The position numbers were made by a program, and so were the translations under genes. Source: Streptococcus ruminantium (GTDB lineage Bacteria; Bacillota; Bacilli; Lactobacillales; Streptococcaceae). From it: a DNA stretch of 64,000 nucleotides. Location: assembly GCF_003609975.1 (NCBI RefSeq), contig NZ_AP018400.1:632501-696500 (forward strand), given 5' to 3'. The notes beneath the pieces are model-generated. The model made no database searches. It was not told the DNA's origin and was given only the letters and a program-made list of their open reading frames with translations. Position 1 is the stretch's first letter, and every line of letters starts with the position of its first letter. This document shows positions 46,691 to 55,700 of this stretch, in pieces.

Positions 46691-46745
46691 TACCGTGTTG
46701 GAAGACTACAAATCATGGAAGACGGACTGGATTTATCCCAAATGA

Positions 46746-46778
46746 AAACCCATACCTCAGCTATTGAGATATGGGTTT
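46746..46778. terminator. Bidirectional terminator between convergent surface genes
   Basis: AAACCCATACCTCA and TGAGATATGGGTTT form a 14-bp stem with one A-C mismatch and a short loop, giving T-rich ends in both directions. It can serve the leftward surface-protein gene. Confidence 0.75.
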
Positions 46779-46849
46779 CTTAAAGCAAGTCTATTGATAG
46801 AAGAGATAGCTAGATGGCACATTGCTATCTCTGATTCGTCAGAGGTGCT

Positions 46850-48898
46850 TTATTTTTTTCTTTTTTTAGTGTGCGCTATTCCCAAGAATCCTAGTAATCC
46901 ACTTCCCAGTACTGCAAGGATAGAAGATGCCTCACCTGTATTTGGCAAGACTTTCTTAGGAGTCCGTGCCTTAGATGGCATAGCTTTCTCTGCTTTCTTA
47001 GGAGCAGGAACTGGCTTCTTATCCTTAGGTTGCTCAGGTTTCTTGCCTTCAGGTTGAGTTTGTTTCTCATCCTTAGGTTTCTCAGCTTTCTTGCCTTCAG
47101 GTTGAGTTTGCTTCTCGTCCTTAGGTTTCTCAGCTTTCTTGCCTTCAGGTTGAGTTTGTTTCTCATCCTTCTTAGGTTGTTCAGGCTTCTTATCCTCAGG
47201 CTGAGTTTGTTTCTCGTCCTTCTTAGGTTGTTCAGGCTTCTTATCCTCAGGCTGAGTTTGTTTCTCATCCTTCTTAGGTTGTTCAGGTTTCTTGTCCTCA
47301 GGCTGAGTTTGTTTCTCATCCTTAGGTGGAGTCGGCTTGTCTTCTTTCTTAGGTGCAGGAGTTTCTTTAGGTGTATCTGACAATTTTGTCAAGACGAGAG
47401 TAATTGTCTTAACGGTAGGGTCTAGTTTGTCGTAACCTTCTTTTTTCTCAATCTTGTATGTATCAGATAGATTTTCTGTCAGCTTCTTGATTTCTGCTTC
47501 AAGCTCTTGAGGAGTTCCGTAGAACGGACGACTTTGTCGGCTACCGCCATCACCGTTTGTTTCTAATACAATAATGCTCTTATGCTGATTGAAGACCAGT
47601 AGGATTCGATTTTCTCTTTCAAATCGGTCAACATAAGGATAACCATTTTGTTTGTATTTCTCTATTGCTTTATCCAAGGTTGCTTTTAGCTCTTCTGGTG
47701 TACCTTTGAAGTCCACTTCTTCTGTCTTATCTTTTGTTTGATAGAAGAGTTTGTAGTCTTTCTTCATGCTATCATCTTGCTTAGGCTGAGATGGAGCAGG
47801 TTTCTCTGTATCCTTCTTAGGATCTGGAGTAGGAGCAGGTGTTTCGTCTTTCTTAGGTACTTCTGGTTCCTTAGGATCTGCAGGTTTCTCTGTATCCTCA
47901 GGCTTCTTAGGTGCTTCCTCAGGTTTATCCGTATCCTCTGGTTGTTTTTCTGGTTTCTCAGGAGTCGGCTTGTCTTTGTCTTCCGGCTGTTGAGGTTGAG
48001 AATCCGGAGTTTTTTCAGGCTTATCTTTATCTTCCGGTTTTTCTGGAGCAGGTTTCTCCTCCTTCTTAGGTTCCTCTGGAGCAGGGGCAGGTTGCTCTTT
48101 TTCTTTCTCTTTTTTAGCTTTTTCTTCGTCTAGTTTTTTAGCTAATTCTAAAATTTGATTATAAGGTCTAATAACATCATCGTTGACATAGGTTACTAAA
48201 TTAGGTCCTTCCAAAGAAGCATAGGTATCTTTATCTTTCCCGATTTCAAATGCTTTCTTGATAAGGTCTAACATCTCTGTGCTTGAAGCGTGCTTTTTAT
48301 ATAGCTGCTGTGCATGACGTGCCATTTTTTCAATCTTAGCATATTGGACATAGTCTTCTAGGGAATTTTTTATTTCTTTTTCATCAGTTTTTGATTTAGC
48401 ACTCTTTAATCGAGCTTCTGCAATTGGTTTCTGTCCTTTCCAAAATTCGGCTTGTCCCTTAAAAGGACCAGTTTCGTCTAAAGGAGATTGTTTGTTAACT
48501 TCTTCTAGGAGTTTTTCCAATTCTTTAACCATTGGGTGATCGGCAGGGTTTGTAGGAGTATTTGGGGTTTCAGCCTCTTTTTTGTCCTCTGCCTTCGGTG
48601 CTGCTTCCTTAGGTGTTTCCTCCACAGGTTTTTCTTTTGGTTCCTCTACTTTTGGTTTCTCTTCTGTAGTAGCAGTTTCCCCTCCCGTAGCTGTAGTAGC
48701 AGCATTTGTACCAGTAGCTGTTACACCTGGTGTTGCGGCAGTTCCCCCTGCTGAGTCACTAGTAGTGCCATCTGTTGTGACATTTGCTTGAACGAGTTGT
48801 GTCGAAAGTCCAAATAATAATGTGGTTCCAATGAGAATTGACCCGACACCAGCTCGCAATTTACGAATACTGTAATGCCTTTTCTTCTGTGGAGTCAT
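46850..48898 (-). CDS. YSIRK/LPXTG surface protein with Pro/Lys-rich repeats
   Basis: This protein of about 682 residues has YSIRK at residues 9-13, a signal peptide, a helical region (about 110-260), long Pro/Glu/Lys stretches, and two short related domains (both with GTPEEL/GTPQEL). It then has about six tandem copies of a 16-17 residue unit, DEKQTQPEDKKPEQPKK and variants, before the LPNTG anchor near residue 651. Such proline-rich repeats usually span the cell wall. An in-frame ATG at 48919 precedes the chosen 48898 start, which gives a typical YSIRK N-terminus. Function not recognised. Confidence 0.85.
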   Translation of the reverse strand: MTPQKKRHYSIRKLRAGVGSILIGTTLLFGLSTQLVQANVTTDGTTSDSAGGTAATPGVTATGTNAATTATGGETATTEEKPKVEEPKEKPVEETPKEAAPKAEDKKEAETPNTPTNPADHPMVKELEKLLEEVNKQSPLDETGPFKGQAEFWKGQKPIAEARLKSAKSKTDEKEIKNSLEDYVQYAKIEKMARHAQQLYKKHASSTEMLDLIKKAFEIGKDKDTYASLEGPNLVTYVNDDVIRPYNQILELAKKLDEEKAKKEKEKEQPAPAPEEPKKEEKPAPEKPEDKDKPEKTPDSQPQQPEDKDKPTPEKPEKQPEDTDKPEEAPKKPEDTEKPADPKEPEVPKKDETPAPTPDPKKDTEKPAPSQPKQDDSMKKDYKLFYQTKDKTEEVDFKGTPEELKATLDKAIEKYKQNGYPYVDRFERENRILLVFNQHKSIIVLETNGDGGSRQSRPFYGTPQELEAEIKKLTENLSDTYKIEKKEGYDKLDPTVKTITLVLTKLSDTPKETPAPKKEDKPTPPKDEKQTQPEDKKPEQPKKDEKQTQPEDKKPEQPKKDEKQTQPEDKKPEQPKKDEKQTQPEGKKAEKPKDEKQTQPEGKKAEKPKDEKQTQPEGKKPEQPKDKKPVPAPKKAEKAMPSKARTPKKVLPNTGEASSILAVLGSGLLGFLGIAHTKKRKK
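47030..47325. repeat. Tandem in-frame DNA repeats, about six units of 48-51 bases
   Basis: Units share GAGTTTGTTTCTC and occur in two length types (48 and 51 bases). They encode the Pro/Lys repeats of the surface protein and could vary in number between strains. Confidence 0.85.
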
Positions 48899-49208
48899 AA
48901 AATATCTCTCTTTCTTCATTTTTATATATACTAGTATATCATTCCATAAAAGATGAACCCTTATATTTTATATATTGTTATAAAAATATTATCTTCACGA
49001 ATTTACTGAAAATTTAATGTCATTTAATTTTGGGAACACTAATTAACTCCAATACCGGGAAAACACGGAGTTTTACTGGATTTTTTCAACGCAATTACCA
49101 TTAAAAAAATACTGATCTGACGCCTTACAAAGTTTTTAATTGCTACACTATCTGATGTATCATGACAGTGAAAATTAGGTTCAAAATTATCTGAAAACAA
49201 AACAAAAC

Positions 49209-49251
49209 AAAAGAAAGGACTTAGTCCTGTATAAATCAAAACTAAATCCTT
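49209..49251 (-). terminator. nrdF terminator
   Basis: On the minus strand AAGGATTTAGT and ACTAAGTCCTT pair (one G-T pair) around a 15-base loop and end in a T-rich run. The rest of 48899-49319 holds only the surface-gene promoter region. Confidence 0.65.
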
Positions 49252-49319
49252 GCAATAATTATTTACTCTATTTCTGAGGAGCATAGGGCTACCCATTTGC
49301 CCTGTGGCGCTAGGGTCTC

Positions 49320-50279
49320 TTACAATCCATACAAATAGTCGTCGTCCTGCATAGCTTCAACTTCACCGAGCAAGTATCCATTTCCCACCTGTGAGAAGAA
49401 GTCGTGGTTTGATGTACCAGTTGAGATACCGTTCATGATAATCGGGTTGACATCATCTGCTGAGTCTGGAAAAAGCGGATCTTGTCCCAGGTTCATCAGC
49501 GCCTTGTTGGCATTGTAGCGGAGGAAGGTCAAGACTTCTTCTGTCCACCCAACAGCATCATAAAGAGAGCGCGTGTAGCCTTCCTCGTTTTCATAGAGCT
49601 GGTAGAGGAGGTCATACATCCAGTCGCGGAGTTTCTCTTGCTCCTCCTCTGGCAATTCATTGAAACCGACCTGAAACTTGTAACCGATATAGGTACCGTG
49701 GACAGACTCGTCACGGATAATCAGTTTGATAATTTCAGCAACGTTAGCGAGTTTATTATTTCCAAGATAGTAAAGCGGAGTAAAGAAACCAGAGTAGAAG
49801 AGGAAGGTTTCCAAAAACACACTGGCGATCTTCTTTTCAAGTGGTGTCCCAGTCTCATAGATTTCGTTGATTATCTTCGCCTTGCGTTGCAGGTATTCAT
49901 TGCTGTTTGTCCACTCGAAGATGTCCTCAATCTCTGATTTGGTATTCAAGGTTGAAAAGATAGAAGAGTAGGACTTGGCATGGACAGACTCCATGAATTG
50001 GATATTGTTGTAAACAGCCTCCTCATGAGGGGTCCGAATGTCATTGCGCAATGCCTGCACCCCTGTTTCAGATTGCAGGGTATCCAAAAGAGTCAAGCCA
50101 CCGAAGACCTTACCAACCAGGTCTTTTTCTTCGGCAGTCAATTTACGCCAGTCATCCAAGTCGTTTGACAGGGGGATACGGGTATCGAGCCAAAATTGCT
50201 CGGTCAACTTTTCCCAAGTAGACTTATCGATAACGTCTTCAATGGCGTTCCAGTTTATGGCTTTGTAGTAGGTTTCCAT
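49320..50279 (-). CDS. nrdF: Ribonucleotide reductase class Ib, beta subunit
   Basis: This 319-residue protein carries the NrdF helices with metal ligands, including SETGVQALRNDIRTPHEEAVYNN and FMESVHAKSYSSIF, plus RDESVHGTYIGYKFQ. It holds the dimetal-tyrosyl radical that starts reduction of ribonucleotides. It is in the nrdHEF order, 209 bases after nrdE. No nrdI gene is seen nearby. The start at 50279 fits the family length. A weak GAAAG site precedes it. Confidence 0.95.
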   Translation of the reverse strand: METYYKAINWNAIEDVIDKSTWEKLTEQFWLDTRIPLSNDLDDWRKLTAEEKDLVGKVFGGLTLLDTLQSETGVQALRNDIRTPHEEAVYNNIQFMESVHAKSYSSIFSTLNTKSEIEDIFEWTNSNEYLQRKAKIINEIYETGTPLEKKIASVFLETFLFYSGFFTPLYYLGNNKLANVAEIIKLIIRDESVHGTYIGYKFQVGFNELPEEEQEKLRDWMYDLLYQLYENEEGYTRSLYDAVGWTEEVLTFLRYNANKALMNLGQDPLFPDSADDVNPIIMNGISTGTSNHDFFSQVGNGYLLGEVEAMQDDDYLYGL

Positions 50280-50488
50280 ATTGTTTTCTTTCGTTTTATC
50301 ACTAATTATTTTTGCGTTTATTTACCAAGCATCAGAACTGTCATGATACAATTCCGAAGCAGCCTATCTGTCGTTCGTTTTCCTTGATGTTAGTTGTTGA
50401 ATAAAGTTTTTTCTTGCTTTATTTTTTCAATCCAAACGGATAAACATTTTCCAAACGTTACAATGTCGAATAATCTTTATTCAAAACA

Positions 50489-52648
50489 TCAGATAACACA
50501 CGACTCACATTGGTTTGCGCCGACTTCTTCGCCATCATCCGTGAAAGTACGGATGTAGTAGATTGATTTGATACCTTTGTTAAAGGCATAGTTACGAAGA
50601 ATAGACAGGTCACGTGTGGTTTGCTTATTCTCTTTTTTCCATTCGTAAAGGGCTTTTGGCAGCTCGCTACGGAGGAAAAGTGTGAGTGATAAGCCCTGAT
50701 CCACATGCTCGGTTGCAGCAGCATAAACATCAATAACCTTGCGCATATCCATGTCATAGGCTGATTTGTAGAATGGAATCGTTGCAGTAGAAAGTCCAGC
50801 AGCAGGATAGTAAATCTTACCGATTTTCTTCTCTTGGCGTTCTTCAATACGTTGAGTAATCGGATGGATAGAAGCTGAAACATCATTGATATAGCTGATA
50901 GAACCATTCGGCGCAACAGCTAGACGATTCTGGTGATAAAGTCCATCAGCTTTTACCTTCTCACGCAGTTCAGCCCAATCTTGTCCGCTTGGAATAAAGA
51001 TCCCTTCAAATAACTCTTTCACACGATTTGATTGTGGCTGGTAGTCACCAGTTACATACTTGTCAAAGTAAGTACCATCTGCATAGGCTGATTTTTCAAA
51101 ATTTTGGAAAGTAGTCCTGCGCTCACGCGCAATATTGTTTGACTCTACCAAGGTCCAGTAGTTGAGGAGCATAAAGTAGATATTGGTAAATTCCACCGCT
51201 GTTTGTGATCCATAATCGATCAGATGTTGAGCCAGATAGCTGTGGAGTCCCATAGCACCGAGACCGATAGAGTGGGCCTGACTATTTCCAGCTTCAATGG
51301 ATGGCACCGCAGAGATATGTGAATGGTCTGTTACATAGGTCAAAGCACGTGTCATGGTGCGGACAGAACGACCGAAGTCAGGTGATTTCATGAGGTTGAC
51401 GATATTGGTTGAGCCGAGATTGCATGAAACATCTGTTCCCATAGTCAAGTACTCCTGAGAATCGTTGAGAACACTAGGAGTTTGTACTTGAAGAATCTCT
51501 GAACAGAGGTTAGACATGATAATCTTACCATCAACAGGATTGCTACGGTTGGCTGTATCAATGTTAATCACATAAGGATAGCCAGATTCCTGTTGTAGTT
51601 TTGAAATCTCTGTCTCCAAGTCGCGCGCCTTGATTTTTGTTTTACGGATACGAGGATTAGCGACCAACTCATCGTATTTTTCTGTTATATCAATGTAATT
51701 GTATGGGATACCGTATTCTAGTTCGATAGAATAAGGGCTGAAGAGATACATATCTTCGTTCTTACGAGCCAGTTCGTAAAATTTGTCAGGAACAGTAATA
51801 CCAAGTGAGAGAGTCTTCACACGAACCTTCTCATCAGCATTTTCCTTCTTGGTAGAAAGGAAGGCGATGATGTCTGGATGGAAAACATCTAGGTAGACAA
51901 CTCCTGCCCCCTGGCGCTGACCGAGTTGGTTAGAATAGGAGAAGCTATCTTCAAAGAGTTTCATAACTGGAACAACACCAGAGGCAGCTCCCTCGTAGCC
52001 CTTGATTGGTGCACCGGCTTCACGCAAGTTGCTGAGAGAAATCCCCACACCGCCACCGATACGGGATAATTGCAGAGCCGAGTTGATAGAACGACCAATC
52101 GAGTTCATATCGTCTGTTACTTGGATGAGGAAGCAAGATACCAACTCACCACGACGGGCACGCCCAGCGTTTAAGAAAGAAGGAGTCGCAGGCTGATAAC
52201 GCAAGTGAATCATCTCATTTGCCAAATTCAATGCCAATTCCTCATCGCCTTCTGCAAAATACAAGGCATTGAAAAGCACACGATCTTCCATGCTTTCCAA
52301 GTAGTAGGCACCGTCGTTGGTCTTGAGGGCATACTGGTTGTAGAATTTGTATGCCGCCATGAACGATTTGAAGCGGAAGTCTTGATCTTTCAAAAATTGA
52401 TCAATTTTTATGATAAATTCAGGACTGTACTGCTCCAAAAATTCTTTTTCAAGGTAGTTTTCTTCCAGTAGATAAGCAATTTTATCTAAAATGGAATCAA
52501 ACTGTTTGGTATTTGGAAGGACATTCTCCTTAAAGAAAGCTTTGACAGCTTCTTGGTCTTTATGGAGGGGAATTTGCCCATTTACAGGGCGGTTAATTTC
52601 ATTATTTAGACGGAAGTAGGAAACATCGCCTAACTCTTTCAAACTCAT
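50489..52648 (-). CDS. nrdE: Ribonucleotide reductase class Ib, alpha subunit
   Basis: This 719-residue catalytic subunit has the N-terminal ELGDVSYFRLNNEINRPVNG, substrate-site segments such as PATPSFLNAGRARRGELVSCF and NLGSTNIVNLMKSP, and the C-terminal cysteine pair in GANQCESCVI that accepts electrons from NrdH. It reduces ribonucleoside diphosphates to deoxy forms. It is cotranscribed with nrdH and lies upstream of nrdF. No N-terminal ATP-cone is present, as expected for class Ib. Confidence 0.96.
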   Translation of the reverse strand: MSLKELGDVSYFRLNNEINRPVNGQIPLHKDQEAVKAFFKENVLPNTKQFDSILDKIAYLLEENYLEKEFLEQYSPEFIIKIDQFLKDQDFRFKSFMAAYKFYNQYALKTNDGAYYLESMEDRVLFNALYFAEGDEELALNLANEMIHLRYQPATPSFLNAGRARRGELVSCFLIQVTDDMNSIGRSINSALQLSRIGGGVGISLSNLREAGAPIKGYEGAASGVVPVMKLFEDSFSYSNQLGQRQGAGVVYLDVFHPDIIAFLSTKKENADEKVRVKTLSLGITVPDKFYELARKNEDMYLFSPYSIELEYGIPYNYIDITEKYDELVANPRIRKTKIKARDLETEISKLQQESGYPYVINIDTANRSNPVDGKIIMSNLCSEILQVQTPSVLNDSQEYLTMGTDVSCNLGSTNIVNLMKSPDFGRSVRTMTRALTYVTDHSHISAVPSIEAGNSQAHSIGLGAMGLHSYLAQHLIDYGSQTAVEFTNIYFMLLNYWTLVESNNIARERRTTFQNFEKSAYADGTYFDKYVTGDYQPQSNRVKELFEGIFIPSGQDWAELREKVKADGLYHQNRLAVAPNGSISYINDVSASIHPITQRIEERQEKKIGKIYYPAAGLSTATIPFYKSAYDMDMRKVIDVYAAATEHVDQGLSLTLFLRSELPKALYEWKKENKQTTRDLSILRNYAFNKGIKSIYYIRTFTDDGEEVGANQCESCVI

Positions 52649-52690
52649 AGTTGCAATCTCTTTCTATTTATATAGGAAGGTAAAATAGTA

Positions 52691-52909
52691 TTAAACCAAA
52701 GCTTTTAATTTTCCTGGTTGGAAGCCTGAGAAGACACCGTTTTCAGTTTCGATTACTGGTGCCGCTGAGAAACCGAGTTCTTTAACATGCTCGATAAACT
52801 CAGGTTGCTCATCTAGATTGATTTCTTTGTATTCTACATTGTGCTGGTCCAAGAATTTCTTAGTCATTTTGCATTGTACACAGTTGTTTTTTGAATAGAT
52901 TGTTACCAC
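52691..52909 (-). CDS. nrdH: NrdH glutaredoxin-like protein
   Basis: This 72-residue thioredoxin-like protein has the CVQC redox motif and the PVIETENGVFSGFQP segment of NrdH. It reduces NrdE. The ribosome binding site AAAGGAG precedes its start on the minus strand. It is the first gene of the operon with a promoter and NrdR boxes upstream. Confidence 0.94.
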   Translation of the reverse strand: MVTIYSKNNCVQCKMTKKFLDQHNVEYKEINLDEQPEFIEHVKELGFSAAPVIETENGVFSGFQPGKLKALV

Positions 52910-52966
52910 TCAAGTTCTCCTTTGTCCATGAAGGATTATCAAAAATCCTAATTTTGTTACCAGACT

Positions 52967-52995
52967 AGCATACAAAATTTTGAGATGAAAGTCAA
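52967..52995 (-). promoter_or_regulatory. nrdHEF promoter
   Basis: On the minus strand TTGACT and TATGCT are separated by exactly 17 bases. The transcript would start about 50 bases before nrdH. Confidence 0.75.
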
Positions 52996-53014
52996 GAAGG
53001 AAGTTTAGGCAAAA

Positions 53015-53062
53015 TCACAAAATATAGTATATTTTTATTTTGTAAAATACCATATATAGTGC
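53015..53062. promoter_or_regulatory. Two NrdR boxes upstream of nrdHEF
   Basis: Sequences at 53015-53030 and 53047-53062 each match the known NrdR box pattern acaCwAtATaTwGtgt at about 13 of 16 positions and are 32 bases apart (start to start). This is the usual spacing for cooperative NrdR repression of ribonucleotide reductase genes. NrdR itself is not in the window. Confidence 0.75.
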
Positions 53063-53353
53063 TTATCCGTTCTTGATAATAGGTCTATCATTCGTGCTGT
53101 TGACCAGAAAGCTATCCTTGTCTCGTATTGTATTATGCTGAATAGTTGAAACATAAATACAACAAAGTACGATATGCTTGATAGCGACACAAAAATATTT
53201 TTTTCTTACTGAAAAGTAAAATATGACAATACTAGCTATTTATGAAAAATAAGATGAGAAATAGTTTTAAGTTTTTCATGGTCACCTCTCTCGCAGTATT
53301 CGGATACTAAATTAAATAGCAAAGAAACAAGTCTGTTTCTATAAAAATATTTA

Positions 53354-53433
53354 TGGTATAATAAAAAGGTCAATACTATCTTTACTTGATTTTCGCTTTC
53401 TCTCAATCCTTCTGTCTGGGATTGAGTTTATTT
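53354..53433 (+). ncRNA. Candidate short transcript upstream of ptsH
   Basis: TGG-TATAAT (53354-53362) is an extended -10 element. About 40 bases after its expected start, CTCAATCC (53402-53409) pairs with GGATTGAG (53419-53426), followed by a T-rich run. A transcript of about 65 bases is predicted. It could be a small RNA or a spurious unit; no protein is encoded. The rest of 52910-53590 contains the nrd and pts promoters. Confidence 0.35.
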
Positions 53434-53499
53434 AATAGTAGAAAGAATGAAACAAGGTCGTTTTTTTGTACTAGAATATGAAAGAAAAGTAAAAAAATA

Positions 53500-53528
53500 T
53501 TGAAAATGATTTCAAGAAGTGGTATAAT
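53500..53528 (+). promoter_or_regulatory. ptsH promoter
   Basis: TTGAAA and TATAAT with a 17-base spacer give a strong sigma-A promoter 62 bases before ptsH. Confidence 0.85.
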
Positions 53529-53590
53529 GTCCTCTGTAAGGGTTATCACGAGTAACTCACAATTTTGTAAAAACAAAGGAGAATCCAAAT

Positions 53591-53854
53591 ATGGCTTCAA
53601 AAGACTTCCACATTGTGGCAGAAACAGGTATTCATGCACGTCCAGCAACATTGCTTGTGCAAACAGCTAGCAAATTTGCTTCAGACATCACTTTGAACTA
53701 CAAAGAAAAGTCTGTTAACCTTAAATCTATCATGGGTGTTATGAGTCTTGGTGTTGGTCAAGGCGCTGACGTAACAATCTCTGCTGAAGGTGCCGATGCT
53801 GACGATGCAATCGCAGCTATCACTGAAACAATGGAAAAAGAAGGATTGGCATAA
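53591..53854 (+). CDS. ptsH: Phosphocarrier protein HPr
   Basis: This 87-residue protein has phosphorylatable His15 (TGIHARPAT) and regulatory Ser46 ([12 protein letters not shown]). It carries phosphate from enzyme I to EIIA proteins, including that of the hyaluronan PTS here. Ser46-phosphorylated HPr is the CcpA co-repressor in this group. AAAGGAG precedes the ATG. It is co-transcribed with ptsI, four bases downstream. Confidence 0.97.
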   Translation: MASKDFHIVAETGIHARPATLLVQTASKFASDITLNYKEKSVNLKSIMGVMSLGVGQGADVTISAEGADADDAIAAITETMEKEGLA

Positions 53855-53858
53855 AAAG

Positions 53859-55592
53859 ATGACAGAAATGCTTAAAGGAATTGCAGCATCAGATGGTGTT
53901 GCCGTTGCTAAGGCATATCTACTCGTTCAGCCAGATTTGTCTTTCGAAACTGTTACAGTTGAAGATACAAATGCAGAGGAAGCTCGTTTGGATGCTGCTC
54001 TAGAAGCATCACAGAACGAGCTTTCTGTTATTCGTGAGAACGCAGTAGCTAGCCTAGGTGAAGAGGCCGCAGCCGTATTTGATGCACATTTGATGGTTCT
54101 TTCTGACCCAGAAATGATCGGTCAGATAAAAGAGACAATCCGTGCTAAGAAAACCAATGCTGAGACAGGTTTGAAAGAAGTCACAGATATGTTTATCGCT
54201 ATCTTTGAAGGTATGGAAGACAACCCATACATGCAAGAGCGTGCAGCAGATATTCGTGACGTAGCTAAGCGTGTGTTGGCGCATTTGCTTGGTGTTCGTT
54301 TGCCAAACCCAGCAGCTATTGATGAAGAGTCTATCGTCATTGCTCATGACTTGACCCCTTCAGATACAGCACAGTTGAACAAACAGTTTGTAAAAGCCTT
54401 TGTGACAAATATCGGTGGACGTACAAGCCATTCAGCTATTATGGCTCGTACACTTGAAATTGCGGCTGTTTTAGGGACAAATAACATTACGGAAATTGTC
54501 AAAGATGGCGATGTATTGGCTGTTAACGGTATCACCGGTGATGTTGTTATCAACCCATCTGAAGAAGTGATTGCAGAATTTAAGGCTGCTGGCGAAGCTT
54601 ATGCAAAACAAAAAGCTGAGTGGGCTCTCCTCAAAGATGCTCAAACAGTTACTGCTGATGGCAAGCACTTTGAATTGGCAGCCAATATCGGTACACCAAA
54701 AGACGTTGAGGGTGTTAATGATAACGGTGCAGAAGCTGTCGGTCTTTATCGGACAGAGTTCTTGTACATGGATTCTCAAGACTTCCCGACTGAAGATGAG
54801 CAATACGAAGCGTATAAAGCAGTACTTGAAGGTATGAATGGCAAACCAGTTGTGGTTCGTACAATGGATATTGGTGGTGATAAGGAGCTTCCTTACTTTG
54901 ATCTCCCGCATGAGATGAACCCATTCCTTGGTTTCCGTGCCCTTCGTATCTCTATCTCTGAGACTGGTAACCAAATGTTCCGTACACAGTTGCGCGCTCT
55001 TCTTCGTTCATCTGTACACGGAAAACTACGGATCATGTTCCCAATGGTTGCTCTGTTGACAGAGTTCCGTGCGGCGAAAGCTATCCTTGAAGAAGAAAAA
55101 GCAAACTTGTTGGCAGCAGGCATTGCAGTTGCAGATGATATTGAAGTGGGTATTATGATTGAAATCCCAGCAGCAGCGATGATTGCGGACCAATTTGCAA
55201 AAGAAGTAGACTTCTTCTCTATTGGTACAAACGATCTTATCCAATACACAATGGCGGCAGATCGTATGAACGAGCAGGTTTCATACCTTTACCAACCATA
55301 CAACCCATCTATCCTACGTTTGATTAACAATGTAATCAAGGCTGCACATGCAGAAGGCAAGTGGGCTGGTATGTGTGGTGAGATGGCAGGCGACCAACAA
55401 GCTGTTCCACTTCTTGTTGGTATGGGCTTGGATGAGTTCTCTATGAGTGCGACCTCTGTTCTTCGTACACGTAGCCTCATGAAGAAATTGGACACTGCCA
55501 AGATGGAAGAATACGCTCAGCGTGCATTGACAGAGTGTGCAACAGCTGAAGAAGTTCTTGCCCTTCAAAAAGAGTATGTAGATTTTGACTAA
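53859..55592 (+). CDS. ptsI: PTS enzyme I
   Basis: This 577-residue enzyme I transfers phosphate from phosphoenolpyruvate to HPr. The active-site histidine is in [12 protein letters not shown] (about His191), and the C-terminal domain contains [15 protein letters not shown] and [12 protein letters not shown] 53859 is chosen because it matches the family N-terminus and lies four bases after ptsH; an in-frame upstream ATG runs through ptsH and is rejected. A terminator follows. Confidence 0.97.
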   Translation: MTEMLKGIAASDGVAVAKAYLLVQPDLSFETVTVEDTNAEEARLDAALEASQNELSVIRENAVASLGEEAAAVFDAHLMVLSDPEMIGQIKETIRAKKTNAETGLKEVTDMFIAIFEGMEDNPYMQERAADIRDVAKRVLAHLLGVRLPNPAAIDEESIVIAHDLTPSDTAQLNKQFVKAFVTNIGGRTSHSAIMARTLEIAAVLGTNNITEIVKDGDVLAVNGITGDVVINPSEEVIAEFKAAGEAYAKQKAEWALLKDAQTVTADGKHFELAANIGTPKDVEGVNDNGAEAVGLYRTEFLYMDSQDFPTEDEQYEAYKAVLEGMNGKPVVVRTMDIGGDKELPYFDLPHEMNPFLGFRALRISISETGNQMFRTQLRALLRSSVHGKLRIMFPMVALLTEFRAAKAILEEEKANLLAAGIAVADDIEVGIMIEIPAAAMIADQFAKEVDFFSIGTNDLIQYTMAADRMNEQVSYLYQPYNPSILRLINNVIKAAHAEGKWAGMCGEMAGDQQAVPLLVGMGLDEFSMSATSVLRTRSLMKKLDTAKMEEYAQRALTECATAEEVLALQKEYVDFD

Positions 55593-55601
55593 TTAAATTG
55601 T

Positions 55602-55629
55602 AGCACTTCCGATTTTGGAAGTGCTTTTG
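55602..55629 (+). terminator. ptsHI terminator
   Basis: AGCACTTCC and GGAAGTGCT form a perfect stem with a six-base loop and a T-run. Confidence 0.92.
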
Positions 55630-55654
55630 CATGCTCTGTTATTATAGTGATTAT

Positions 55655-55696
55655 AAAAACACCTGTCAGAAAATATTACTCTGACAAGTGTTTTTT
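55655..55696. terminator. Bidirectional terminator between ptsI and DUF1846 gene
   Basis: AAAAACACCTGTCAG and CTGACAAGTGTTTTT pair with a single G-T, giving T-runs in both directions. It ends the leftward DUF1846 transcript. Confidence 0.85.
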
Positions 55697-55700
55697 ATGT

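Noticed and set aside
47030..47325. Regular repeats resembling a CRISPR array
   Set aside because: The repeats are contiguous, in frame with a surface-protein gene, and have no unique spacers.
47030..47380. Long plus-strand open frame rich in Leu/Arg/Phe
   Set aside because: It is the antisense shadow of the Pro/Lys repeats of the surface-protein gene, with no ribosome binding site.
53403..53651. Minus-strand open frame over the ptsH promoter
   Set aside because: It runs antisense through the strong ptsH promoter and start, without a ribosome binding site.
53790..53858. N-terminal extension of enzyme I
   Set aside because: It runs through the 3' end of ptsH in another frame; the family N-terminus begins at 53859.
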